Position numbers and translations under genes: made by a program
Part shown: positions 1-5,215 of the stretch, piece after piece
Layout: the number at the start of each line of letters is the position of its first letter
Numbering within the stretch: position 1 is the stretch's first letter
DNA from: an uncultured Oscillospiraceae bacterium
GTDB lineage: Bacteria; Bacillota; Clostridia; Oscillospirales; Oscillospiraceae
Assembly: GCA_934597585.1 (NCBI GenBank)
Contig: CAKTSA010000051.1
Location: 1-10,216 of the forward strand
Direction of reading: 5' to 3'
Length of the DNA: 10,216 nucleotides
Notes under the pieces: generated by a model
Seen by the model: only the letters and a program-made list of their open reading frames with translations
Databases searched by the model: none
Told to the model about the DNA's origin: nothing

Positions 1-321
1 GCCGGTCTTGGCATGGACAGTCTCGGAGGGGATGTCCTCTGAGGGTGTGGGTTCTTTGACCGGCTCAAGGGGCTGAGCTGCTTGTGGGACAGTTTCCGTC
101 TGAGAAGCTTTTTGCTCTTGGGTTTGCTCCTGCGCCGCATCCGATACCGTGTCCAGTTCTTTCACTGCCGTAGCGGGTTTGGGCGCTGCCTGTGGCTGCC
201 GGACATCCTCCTGTGTCTCGATTGCCAGTGGTGGTACGACCTCTGCTGGACTGTTCTCCACCTGACCGCAGGCCGTGAGGAGCAGCAGTGCGCTGGCCGC
301 CAGTAGTGTGATCTTCTTCAT
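1..321 (-). CDS. Putative lipoprotein of the conjugative element (3' end cut by window edge)
   Basis: The reading frame is open from an ATG at 321 to the left edge (107 codons seen). The N-terminus is a classic lipoprotein signal: Lys2-Lys3, a hydrophobic core of about 12 residues, then a lipobox LTAC with the predicted lipidated Cys at residue 18. After the Cys comes a long low-complexity segment rich in Gln, Glu, Pro, Thr and Ala with no predicted fold, which would act as a tether from the membrane. An AAGGAG ribosome binding site lies about 9 bases upstream of the ATG. Small lipoproteins and Pro-rich surface proteins are common in clostridial conjugative elements, but I cannot name a family because the C-terminal domain is missing. 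A different frame at 65-379 is an overlapping shadow with no signal peptide. Confidence 0.75.
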   Translation of the reverse strand, partial: MKKITLLAASALLLLTACGQVENSPAEVVPPLAIETQEDVRQPQAAPKPATAVKELDTVSDAAQEQTQEQKASQTETVPQAAQPLEPVKEPTPSEDIPSETVHAKTG

Positions 322-355
322 TTGTGCGTTCTCCTTCCGTTTTTGGTAACACAAA

Positions 356-384
356 CGGATACCACACAACTTTCAACAAGTCAA
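356..384 (-). promoter_or_regulatory. Candidate promoter for the lipoprotein gene
   Basis: On the minus strand a TTGACT -35 box (384-379) is followed after 17 bases by TATCCG (361-356), preceded by TG as an extended -10. It lies about 35 bases upstream of the lipoprotein ATG. The -10 is a weak match, so this is tentative. Confidence 0.35.
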
Positions 385-447
385 CGGAAAGACGCGGAAC
401 TCAGCAAACAAAATAGGGAGGGCCTCGCGGGGAGGCAAATCGCCCGC

Positions 448-924
448 TCATGTTAGTCCTCCCATCGTCATATAGGGGCCGGTACTCTGCTCCATGTTCT
501 GCCTCTGGACATCCAGATCATAGGCCGTCAGATACCCGTTATAGTCACCAGGGGACGGATTACAGCGCAGGCAGTAGCGGTAATGCTCCGTTTCCACGAT
601 GTAACCGTAGTTCTGTGTCCAGCCGCCGCTGATTTTTCCGCCGTGTTCATAGCAGAAACGCTCCATAGCGAAGCGGTTTTTCAGCACACTCTCCCGCAGC
701 GTGTCCACGACCTCCTGCAGTTCCAGCTTGAACGCGGGGCTGTTCAGCTCCTCCGGGCCGCGGGGCCACCAGGTATGCCAGAACTCGTTGCCGCTGCGCC
801 CGAAGTCCATGCGGACATGGCCAACGGTACCCAGCCGCTTATCTTCTTCGGGGTGCGGGGTATAAAATAAGCCCGCCTCCTCCGGGCGGGCAGGGCGGAT
901 ATGAAATTGCGTTGCATCTTTCAA
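448..924 (-). CDS. Conserved hypothetical protein of conjugative element (158 aa, TTG start)
   Basis: I do not recognise a named family with certainty. The protein is soluble, has no signal peptide or membrane segment, and is rich in Trp, Tyr and His (motifs EFWHTWWPRG, ISGGWTQNYGYIVETEHYRY and YRYCLRCNPSPGDYNGY). The start is a TTG at 924, chosen because AAAGGAG sits 9 bases upstream and no ATG is in frame for the first 37 codons. It belongs to the minus-strand accessory run that includes the ArdA-like genes and precedes the lipoprotein gene. The last codons (Met-Gly-Gly-Leu-Thr) encode a GGAGG sequence just before an ATGA stop/start overlap, which may couple it to a very short downstream frame. 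The inserted acetyltransferase unit separates it from the other minus-strand genes, so it may have lost or changed its upstream promoter. Confidence 0.8.
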   Translation of the reverse strand: MKDATQFHIRPARPEEAGLFYTPHPEEDKRLGTVGHVRMDFGRSGNEFWHTWWPRGPEELNSPAFKLELQEVVDTLRESVLKNRFAMERFCYEHGGKISGGWTQNYGYIVETEHYRYCLRCNPSPGDYNGYLTAYDLDVQRQNMEQSTGPYMTMGGLT

Positions 925-956
925 GGTTAAGATCTCCTTTCGGTGTGGAATTTGGC

Positions 957-985
957 TTTACACATTACTGGGGATGCGCTATGAT
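957..985 (+). promoter_or_regulatory. Promoter of the acetyltransferase cargo gene
   Basis: TTTACA (957-962) and TATGAT (980-985) are separated by exactly 17 bases. Transcription would start near 992, leaving a leader of about 28 bases before the ATG at 1020. Both boxes match 5 of 6 consensus positions. Confidence 0.7.
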
Positions 986-1019
986 GAGGTAAGTAAATCG
1001 GAAGTTGAAGGTGTGATTA

Positions 1020-1463
1020 ATGAAAATTGTTGAAGTTAAAGAGAATAAAAAACAATATCTGGATTTGCTCCTATTAGCAGATGAGCAGGAAGATATGATT
1101 CACCGCTATCTTGAAAAGGGAACCATGTATGTACTTGATGATAACGGCGTGAAAGCAGAGTGTATCGTTACCGACGAGGGAAACGGGATTCTTGAAATCA
1201 AGAATATTGCTGTAAAGCCAGAATATCAAGGTTGCGGTTACGGAAAAACCATAATTAACTTCTTAATTCACCGATATACAGGAAAATACTCTATTATGCA
1301 AGTGGGAACAGGAGATAGTCCGCTTTCAATCCCGTTTTATGAAGAGTGTGGTTTTGTTCGCTCACACAGCATACCCAATTTTTTTACAGATAATTACGAC
1401 CACCCAATCTATGAGAGTGGAATACAGTTGGTAGATATGGTGTATTTGCAAAGGCCTTTATAA
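1020..1463 (+). CDS. GNAT family N-acetyltransferase (YvbK-like)
   Basis: Predicted cytoplasmic acetyl-CoA-dependent N-acetyltransferase of 147 aa, the normal size for a single GNAT domain. The acetyl-CoA binding motif A is clear: strand IKNIAVKPEY (60-69) followed by Q70-x-x-G73-x-G75 and a helix. Motif B is the PFYEECGF segment (105-112). The C-terminal part with FFTDNYDHPIYE (121-132) resembles the Bacillus YvbK-type subgroup as I recall it; the acceptor substrate is unknown. The ATG is preceded by GAAGGTG at a 6-base spacing. The gene lies opposite to all neighbours in the element, has its own promoter (957-985) and hairpin terminator (1490-1521), and is visibly more AT-rich and different in codon use. 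This suggests acquired cargo. It could be a small-molecule or antibiotic modifier or a housekeeping-type acetyltransferase; the sequence cannot decide. Confidence 0.88.
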   Translation: MKIVEVKENKKQYLDLLLLADEQEDMIHRYLEKGTMYVLDDNGVKAECIVTDEGNGILEIKNIAVKPEYQGCGYGKTIINFLIHRYTGKYSIMQVGTGDSPLSIPFYEECGFVRSHSIPNFFTDNYDHPIYESGIQLVDMVYLQRPL

Positions 1464-1489
1464 TCCAACTTCCAGTTTGTCTGCTTATC

Positions 1490-1524
1490 AAGCGGCTTGA
1501 TTCAAATGGATCAAGCCGCTTTTG
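1490..1524 (+). terminator. Hairpin terminator after the acetyltransferase gene
   Basis: A perfect 11-bp stem (AAGCGGCTTGA, 1490-1500, with its complement at 1511-1521) closes a 10-base loop and is followed by TTTG. The T-run is short. The hairpin sits between convergent genes and could also serve the 306-aa minus-strand gene that ends at 1526. Confidence 0.65.
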
Positions 1525-1525
1525 C

Positions 1526-2446
1526 TTACATCATCCTCTGTCCCTGCCGCTGCTCCGGGAAGGGCGGCTCCAAGCGCCGCAGCAGGCCGAACTCTGTTTT
1601 TGTCACGCAGTCGTTTTCCATGCAGTCCTGACCGTATTTCTCAAAATCCATGTAGCCGTCCAGCTCATAGATGGCTTCATCGTCCAGCCCCAGCGTTTCC
1701 TGCAATCGCTGCTGACCGTAACCGTAGGCGCCCTCTGTGATGCGCTGGTAGTTATCCAGATCTTGCAGGAGTTCACAGGCACGGTGCAGGGTTTCTGGTT
1801 TCTCGGCCTCCAGCACGGCGGCGTAGGTCAGGAGCATCCCGTCCTGCTGCCAGATGTCCTCCAAGGCTTCGGCAAAATCGTTGTAATCCTCCACGGCGGG
1901 GCAATCCGTCTCGCAGATCAGCTCCCCGATGTAAGGCACCTTGAAGCGAATATCACAGAGCATGGCATCCGCGAAAACATCGATATCAAGATAAGCCTTC
2001 ACCGCGTCGAGGTATTCCTCATCAGCGGGGAGGACGAGGGTGTAGTCCGGCTTTCCCTCAACACGCAGCGTCATGCGGAGGATTTCATCCCGATTTTCAT
2101 TGCGCCAAGGCTCTGCCGGCGAAAGGTAGCTGCGGTCGATCCCCATATCCGGCGTCAGCAAACTGCGGGCGTTGGGGACAAAGGCACTGTACCGGGCATA
2201 GTTGTACCCCTGCGGGTCAACAAGGAAACCGTCCTTTCCATCCGCATCGAGGATGAGCAGGCAGTGCCTGGAGTCATCATCGTGTCGGATGGCGGTTTTG
2301 TTTTCTGCGATGAAATCATAGTCAGCCAGCAGTGCGCGGCTGAACTGCTTGAACCGCTGGGCGGGTAACTCGATTACCTTATCTACACTGCATGCTTCGC
2401 CTTCATACTCGGACTGTTTCCGCCTGAGTTCTGCTTGAATAATCAC
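1526..2446 (-). CDS. Element accessory protein with ArdA-like C-terminal half (306 aa, GTG start)
   Basis: The N-terminal part (about 1-100) contains a segment, SRHCLLILDADGKDGFLVD then YNYARYSAFVPNAR, that I associate tentatively with the small uncharacterised DUF6329-type proteins of clostridial elements. Residues about 155-290 look like the antirestriction ArdA fold: an acidic helical stretch (DYNDFAEALEDIW), a LEAEKPETLHRACELLQDLDNY segment (212-233), and the characteristic end YMDFEKYGQD (265-274), which resembles the IDYQAYGRDL end of Tn916 ArdA. ArdA proteins mimic B-form DNA and block type I restriction enzymes. The GTG start overlaps the stop of the upstream ArdA-like gene by 4 bases (GTGA), and its GGGAGGG ribosome binding site lies inside the last codons of that gene, so translation is probably coupled. 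The activity is inferred from resemblance only. Confidence 0.82.
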   Translation of the reverse strand: MIIQAELRRKQSEYEGEACSVDKVIELPAQRFKQFSRALLADYDFIAENKTAIRHDDDSRHCLLILDADGKDGFLVDPQGYNYARYSAFVPNARSLLTPDMGIDRSYLSPAEPWRNENRDEILRMTLRVEGKPDYTLVLPADEEYLDAVKAYLDIDVFADAMLCDIRFKVPYIGELICETDCPAVEDYNDFAEALEDIWQQDGMLLTYAAVLEAEKPETLHRACELLQDLDNYQRITEGAYGYGQQRLQETLGLDDEAIYELDGYMDFEKYGQDCMENDCVTKTEFGLLRRLEPPFPEQRQGQRMM

Positions 2447-3624
2447 ATCATCCCTCCCATCTCCATGTGGCTGCTCTGGCTTCCGTTCATCACTTCCTCC
2501 ATGCTGATATAGCCCTTATAGGCGATGTAACCCCGGTCGGTGAACATCCCGCCCTCCTCATTCATGCGCTGCAGGGCGTAGCCTTCGTAGTCATAGAACT
2601 CATCCAGATTCTCATCGTAGTCAAAATGACCGGACTGCCGGATCATGTACTTGCCGTATTCCTCCGGCGTATGCGCACCGGGAGCGAAGTCAAACAGGTC
2701 GAGATTCTCCGCAAGATTCTTGACCTGTTCCGCATTCTGTGGCTTTGCCATGGTCACAACAGCGCCCAGCTTTTTCATATCATCCGTGGAAAGAGCATCC
2801 GCAGCCTGTGCCAGTGCATTGAGGTTCGCAAGGCTTTCCTGTTCCATATCCAGCAGCACATCCACTTCATCCGGCAGTTGCGTATTCTCCATCCGAAGCC
2901 GGACATCCACAGGATCCGTGATACCCGCCCGCTGAAAGGCGCGGTCGATCTCCTCCTGAGTCATGGGGAGGAACAGCCATGTGATATGCTCCGTGTCCTC
3001 CGGCTCAGACTTGGCGGTCACCGCAACCGTGATGGCATTCGGCTCATAGTAGTAGCCGGGGAAGAATCGACCGTCATAGACCGGCTCCAACTTCATGCCG
3101 TTGTCATAGACCACACCGTAGGGCGTGACAGCACCGTTTCCATTTTCAATGAGCTGCCTTGCTGTTTCCACACCATCCAGCGCTTCCAACTCGTCAACTC
3201 TTGCACTGCCGCCGTGCAGATTCATGTAGTGGTTCCGGCCAACAGCGGAGATGTCAGAAAAATCTGTAATGACAGTGGCCTGTTGGCAGCAAAAGGTCAG
3301 GTTGATCAGATCTTTCAGTTCAAAAAGCTCCAGCTTGTGCGCCATTGCCTGAAACTGTGCGGCTTCGCCGGTGTCGAAGCTATCCAGTCGCTTGGCAAGG
3401 TAGTTCAGCTCCTCCACATTGACCGTGAGCATTTCCGTGCGCTTGAGGACGGTGTAGAAGCTGTCAATCTTCGTCACCTTGCAGTCGGCTTTGACCGCGT
3501 CGCCAATTTCCAGAGCCTCCAGCAGTTCCATGCAGCGGGCGTACTGGTCGTGGGGGATGGGGAACGGGATGGTTGCCACGCCATATTCCGGGTGAGATGG
3601 GTTACTTAAAACTGCTCGAATCAT
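2443..3624 (-). CDS. ArdA-like antirestriction protein with duplicated module (393 aa)
   Basis: Likely a cytoplasmic DNA-mimic antirestriction protein that protects incoming element DNA from host restriction. It is about twice the size of classical ArdA (roughly 165 aa). The C-terminal part (about 213-370) shows the ArdA pattern: a strand-turn start at HITWLFLPMTQEE (213-225), the helical segment ANLNALAQAADALSTDDMKK (266-285), NLAENLDLFDF (303-313), EEYGKYMI (321-328) and the end DYEGYALQRMNEEGGMFTDRGY (345-366, Tn916 ArdA-like). The N-terminal part (about 1-135) has a parallel segment EELNYLAKRLDSFDTGEA (71-88), suggesting an internal duplication. The protein is acidic, as expected for a DNA mimic. 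The ATG at 3624 has GGAGG 7 bases upstream and overlaps the preceding 75-aa gene by 23 bases; the next gene overlaps its stop. The fold assignment rests on pattern memory, not an alignment. Confidence 0.82.
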   Translation of the reverse strand: MIRAVLSNPSHPEYGVATIPFPIPHDQYARCMELLEALEIGDAVKADCKVTKIDSFYTVLKRTEMLTVNVEELNYLAKRLDSFDTGEAAQFQAMAHKLELFELKDLINLTFCCQQATVITDFSDISAVGRNHYMNLHGGSARVDELEALDGVETARQLIENGNGAVTPYGVVYDNGMKLEPVYDGRFFPGYYYEPNAITVAVTAKSEPEDTEHITWLFLPMTQEEIDRAFQRAGITDPVDVRLRMENTQLPDEVDVLLDMEQESLANLNALAQAADALSTDDMKKLGAVVTMAKPQNAEQVKNLAENLDLFDFAPGAHTPEEYGKYMIRQSGHFDYDENLDEFYDYEGYALQRMNEEGGMFTDRGYIAYKGYISMEEVMNGSQSSHMEMGGMM

Positions 3625-3829
3625 TCTTTCGCCTCCGTCCTATTTCCTCCATATCTGTCCGCAAACAAGTCCCGTCCCGATGCCAGCAGACGATGCCGTG
3701 GCGCGGGTAAGGACAGCCCTGACACCGCTCGTGTTCATTGCAGAATACCGGCTCCGGTGACCTCTGCTGATAGGGCGCTGGCTGTCGTTCGTCGATCCGC
3801 CGCGCCAGCGGTCTTGTTGGTTTTCGCAT
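3602..3829 (-). CDS. Small Cys-rich protein of conjugative element (75 aa)
   Basis: A 75-aa basic protein with five cysteines in the pattern Cx5Cx2Cx8Cx6C (CNEHERCQGCPYP...HGIVCW...GTCLR), together with His residues, which suggests a small zinc-binding knuckle. I recall similar CPYPxHGxxCW proteins in clostridial conjugative elements but know of no function. The start is the ATG at 3829, chosen because AGGAG lies 7 bases upstream; the same frame stays open upstream to 4090 but that part overlaps the 230-aa gene and a terminator hairpin. The 3' end overlaps the start of the ArdA-like gene by 23 bases, so the two are probably translated from one mRNA. Confidence 0.72.
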   Translation of the reverse strand: MRKPTRPLARRIDERQPAPYQQRSPEPVFCNEHERCQGCPYPRHGIVCWHRDGTCLRTDMEEIGRRRKNDSSSFK

Positions 3830-3875
3830 ATATCGCTCCTCTCTGGGCTTCCACCCTTGATCTGTCCTGAAACGC

Positions 3876-3907
3876 AAAAAGGCCGGAGTTTCATCAAAAC
3901 TCCGGCC
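3876..3907 (-). terminator. Rho-independent terminator after the 230-aa gene
   Basis: An 11-bp perfect stem (GGCCGGAGTTT at 3881-3891 with 3897-3907) closes a 5-base loop. Read on the minus strand it is followed by TTTTTG (3880-3876). It lies 13 bases after the stop of the 230-aa gene and only about 46 bases before the 75-aa gene. I see no clear promoter in between, so the downstream trio may depend on read-through. Confidence 0.82.
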
Positions 3908-3920
3908 CTGCTGTTCGATA

Positions 3921-4613
3921 TTACATGGTTTGTTCCTGCGTCGGTTCCGCGTTCTGCTGCTGGATGCGCTCCGCAATGTCCGGCAAACATTGCTCGATCT
4001 GCTCCTGCACTTCTTGAATGGTCTTTTCCCGCTTATACGATAGAGCGGTGTCGTTTTGCAGTGTGTCTGCGCAGCACCGATAAATCTCAATGAGCTGTTC
4101 CTCTCGAAAGACCTGTTGTTCTGGGATCAGCCCGGAACAAGTGGCAAAGTCACGCTTTGCCGCTTCATAGTTGCCGGACGCATACAGTCCAGTGTAGTAG
4201 TGTCCGTGGGATACGCCCTTGTGGTCGAAGTCCCGATCCCAGGTGACGAACTGCGTGCCGTATTTGCTCGGACACCCCGCCAGCACAACGCTGTTAAAAT
4301 CTGCCAGCACCTTGTAGCTATCCTCAAGACCGTCCACCTCCAGAATGGGTGCCCGCTCCATCTGATACATATACTCCGCTACGGCTCTGACGATGCTGTA
4401 GACCTTGTCCTTGGCGGCGATCCGTTCCGGTGTACTGACATCTGCCATTCGGTAGGTAACGCCGCCGCTCTCAGGCACCTCGCACAGCGGCGCACCATCA
4501 AACAAGACACGCAGGCTACCAGCGTGTGTCCTATCCGTCAGGAAACCCTCTCTGGCAAGAACGACCTCCGCTTCCCTGAGATAACGATTCTTTTCTTCTG
4601 CACTGATATTCAT
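3921..4613 (-). CDS. Conserved hypothetical protein of conjugative element (230 aa)
   Basis: Soluble protein without signal peptide or membrane segments. Recognisable blocks are an N-terminal helix (SAEEKNRYLREAEVVLAREG), a central helix (VYSIVRAVAEYMYQMERAP), the block YGTQFVTWDRDFDHKGVSHGHYY rich in aromatic, Asp and His residues, and a Gln/Glu-rich C-terminal helix. I recall the central block from larger accessory proteins of gut-Firmicutes mobile elements but cannot give it a function. The start is the ATG at 4613, preceded by AAGGAGG about 7 bases upstream; a start 7 codons earlier (4634) would lie inside the upstream terminator T-run. It is the first gene after the junction hairpin array, so it would be the first expressed by any transcript entering from the tRNA side. 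Confidence 0.8.
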   Translation of the reverse strand: MNISAEEKNRYLREAEVVLAREGFLTDRTHAGSLRVLFDGAPLCEVPESGGVTYRMADVSTPERIAAKDKVYSIVRAVAEYMYQMERAPILEVDGLEDSYKVLADFNSVVLAGCPSKYGTQFVTWDRDFDHKGVSHGHYYTGLYASGNYEAAKRDFATCSGLIPEQQVFREEQLIEIYRCCADTLQNDTALSYKREKTIQEVQEQIEQCLPDIAERIQQQNAEPTQEQTM

Positions 4614-4632
4614 TTGGCTCCTCCTTAAACGC

Positions 4633-4678
4633 AAAAAAGCGCCGGTTCGATGGTTCTACGAAACCAACAAGCCGACGC
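4633..4678 (-). terminator. Terminator-like hairpin directly upstream of the 230-aa gene
   Basis: On the minus strand a 17-position stem (4678-4662 with 4655-4639; two mismatches, two G-U pairs) closes a 6-base loop and is followed by TTTTTT (4638-4633). The run ends about 12 bases before the AAGGAGG of the next gene, so it sits in the leader and would act as an attenuator or block incoming transcripts. Confidence 0.75.
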
Positions 4679-4703
4679 CCCAAACTTTGTGAAACTTTTT
4701 TAT

Positions 4704-4750
4704 GAAAAAAGCCCCCTCTTGCGAGGAAACTCCTCGTACAAAAAGGGGCT
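4704..4750 (-). terminator. Second tandem terminator in the junction array
   Basis: On the minus strand the arms 4750-4739 and 4721-4710 pair over 12 positions (with G-U pairs), enclosing a 6-bp inner stem CGAGGA/TCCTCG with a 3-base loop. TTTTTT (overlapping the stem end, 4710-4705) follows. A strong intrinsic terminator shape; no such T-run exists on the plus strand. Confidence 0.8.
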
Positions 4751-4776
4751 GCATCCAATTTTATCGCCAGAAAACA

Positions 4777-4811
4777 GAAAAAGAGGGGTTCAAATCACGT
4801 TGAACCCCTCT
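4777..4811 (-). terminator. Third tandem terminator in the junction array
   Basis: A perfect 12-bp stem (AGAGGGGTTCAA at 4782-4793 with its complement at 4800-4811) closes a 6-base loop. Reading on the minus strand it is followed by TTTTC (4781-4777). Confidence 0.75.
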
Positions 4812-4844
4812 CAGACGGCTCTGACATCCATGCTTGAAACCGTT

Positions 4845-4868
4845 AAAATCGGGGTATGGGAAACCCCG
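4845..4868 (-). terminator. Weak terminator-like hairpin, possible tRNA transcript end
   Basis: A 6-bp GC-rich stem CGGGGT/ACCCCG (4850-4855 with 4863-4868) closes a 7-base loop; on the minus strand ATTTTAA follows. It lies about 58 bases after the 3' end of the tRNA-Arg gene and could be its terminator. Weaker than the three hairpins to its left. Confidence 0.45.
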
Positions 4869-4877
4869 GAAAGGCTT

Positions 4878-4907
4878 GATGCCACGCGGTTTTCACCGCA
4901 TGGCATC
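4878..4907. repeat. Long inverted repeat next to the tRNA-Arg gene
   Basis: GATGCCA (4878-4884) pairs with TGGCATC (4901-4907), and inside it GCGG (4886-4889) pairs with CCGC (4896-4899) around a TTTTCA loop, with one C/A mismatch. There is no T-run on either strand, so it is not an intrinsic terminator. It may be a protein-binding or single-stranded-DNA structure at the element end. Confidence 0.55.
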
Positions 4908-4925
4908 TAAACCTGTTTGTTAACT

Positions 4926-5002
4926 TGGTACGCCTGACTGGATTCGAACCAGCGGCCTTTAGAGTCGGAGTCTAACGCTCTATCCATCTGAGCTACAGGC
5001 GC
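4926..5002 (-). tRNA. tRNA-Arg (anticodon CCG), CCA encoded
   Basis: A complete 77-base cloverleaf on the minus strand. The acceptor stem is GCGCCTG with CAGGCGT (first pair a G-U wobble), then discriminator A and encoded CCA (4928-4926). The anticodon stem TTAGA/TCTAA closes the loop CTCCGAC with anticodon CCG at 4968-4966, which reads the Arg codon CGG. The T-loop is TTCGAAT. The gene lies between the element hairpin array and the truncated tRNA copy. No good promoter is seen directly upstream; it is probably read from the promoter at 5216-5244 through the truncated copy and cut out by RNase P. Its 5' half differs from the truncated native copy, but it pairs properly with its own 3' half, so it appears to have arrived as a whole gene. 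Confidence 0.95.
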
Positions 5003-5024
5003 ATATTTGGTTGTTCTCTGCGGG

Positions 5025-5054
5025 AATAGTAGTCAAATAGTAGTCAACGACTAC
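5025..5054. repeat. 11-bp tandem direct repeat plus inverted repeat in the attachment region
   Basis: AATAGTAGTCA occurs twice back to back (5025-5035, 5036-5046). The second copy overlaps an inverted repeat GTAGTC-AAC-GACTAC (5040-5054). Short direct repeats beside a tRNA junction are typical arm-type sites for tyrosine recombinases or excisionases; that role here is inference. Confidence 0.6.
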
Positions 5055-5075
5055 CCATTTTTTCTCTGCGCTTCC

Positions 5076-5104
5076 CGCAAACGCAGTTGCCGCAACGGTT
5101 TGCG
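5076..5104. repeat. Nested inverted repeat in the attachment region
   Basis: CGCAAAC (5076-5082) pairs with GTTTGCG (5098-5104), enclosing GTTGC (5086-5090) and GCAAC (5092-5096) around a single base. No T-run follows. Probable recombination or regulatory structure; function not known. Confidence 0.5.
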
Positions 5105-5132
5105 CCATATCTCAAGAGGAGATGCCTGAAAC

Positions 5133-5171
5133 GTCGGAGTCTGTCACTCTATCCAGCTGAGCTACGGGCGC
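5133..5171 (-). pseudogene. Truncated tRNA-Arg(CCG): 5' half of the native gene
   Basis: On the minus strand the 39 bases from 5171 match a tRNA-Arg 5' half: acceptor GCGCCCG, TA, a normal D-arm (GCTCAGCTGGATAGAGT), anticodon stem ACAGA and the full loop CTCCGAC with anticodon CCG (5137-5135). The match to the intact gene at 4926-5002 has the same length to the loop end. After the loop the expected stem partner TCTGT is replaced by GTTTC, and there is no T-arm (TTCGAAT) or CGGGCGC acceptor. It sits 45 bases downstream of a near-consensus promoter, so it is probably the original chromosomal gene, broken at the anticodon loop by integration. A weak GGCGCA further on could be an eroded acceptor end, so decay of a second tRNA is an alternative. 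Confidence 0.82.
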
Positions 5172-5215
5172 ATATAAAATTTGCTGTTGGGAGGGTTCTC
5201 CTGAACGGCTTATCC

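Larger units (their letters stand above)
1..5132. mobile_element. Terminal part of a putative integrative conjugative element, tRNA-Arg-associated
   Basis: The stretch carries ArdA-like antirestriction genes, small conserved accessory proteins and a lipoprotein, all on the minus strand, plus an AT-rich acetyltransferase cargo gene on the plus strand. That gene mix is typical of Tn1549-like conjugative elements of gut Firmicutes. It ends at a tRNA-Arg region where a complete tRNA gene and a truncated tRNA 5' half lie about 130 bp apart, as expected at an integration junction. The right boundary is placed at the break in the truncated tRNA (about 5132/5133); the left end is outside the window. 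No relaxase, VirD4, VirB4 or recombinase gene is visible, so conjugative ability and the exact element type are inference. Confidence 0.65.

Noticed and set aside
65..379. A 104-codon minus-strand frame overlapping the lipoprotein gene
   Set aside because: It is in another frame, low in hydrophobic residues and has no ribosome binding site; the overlapping frame has a perfect lipobox and AAGGAG.
2467..3609. A 380-codon open frame on the plus strand opposite the 393-aa ArdA-like gene
   Set aside because: It mirrors the minus-strand gene, has no ribosome binding site or recognisable motif, and such antisense openness is common in GC-rich genes.
4650..4910. An 86-codon plus-strand frame through the hairpin array
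   Set aside because: It spans several terminator stems and lacks a ribosome binding site; the sequence is explained by the hairpins.
5025..5046. Tandem repeat as the start of a CRISPR array
   Set aside because: Only two 11-bp copies directly adjacent without spacers; no cas genes in the window.
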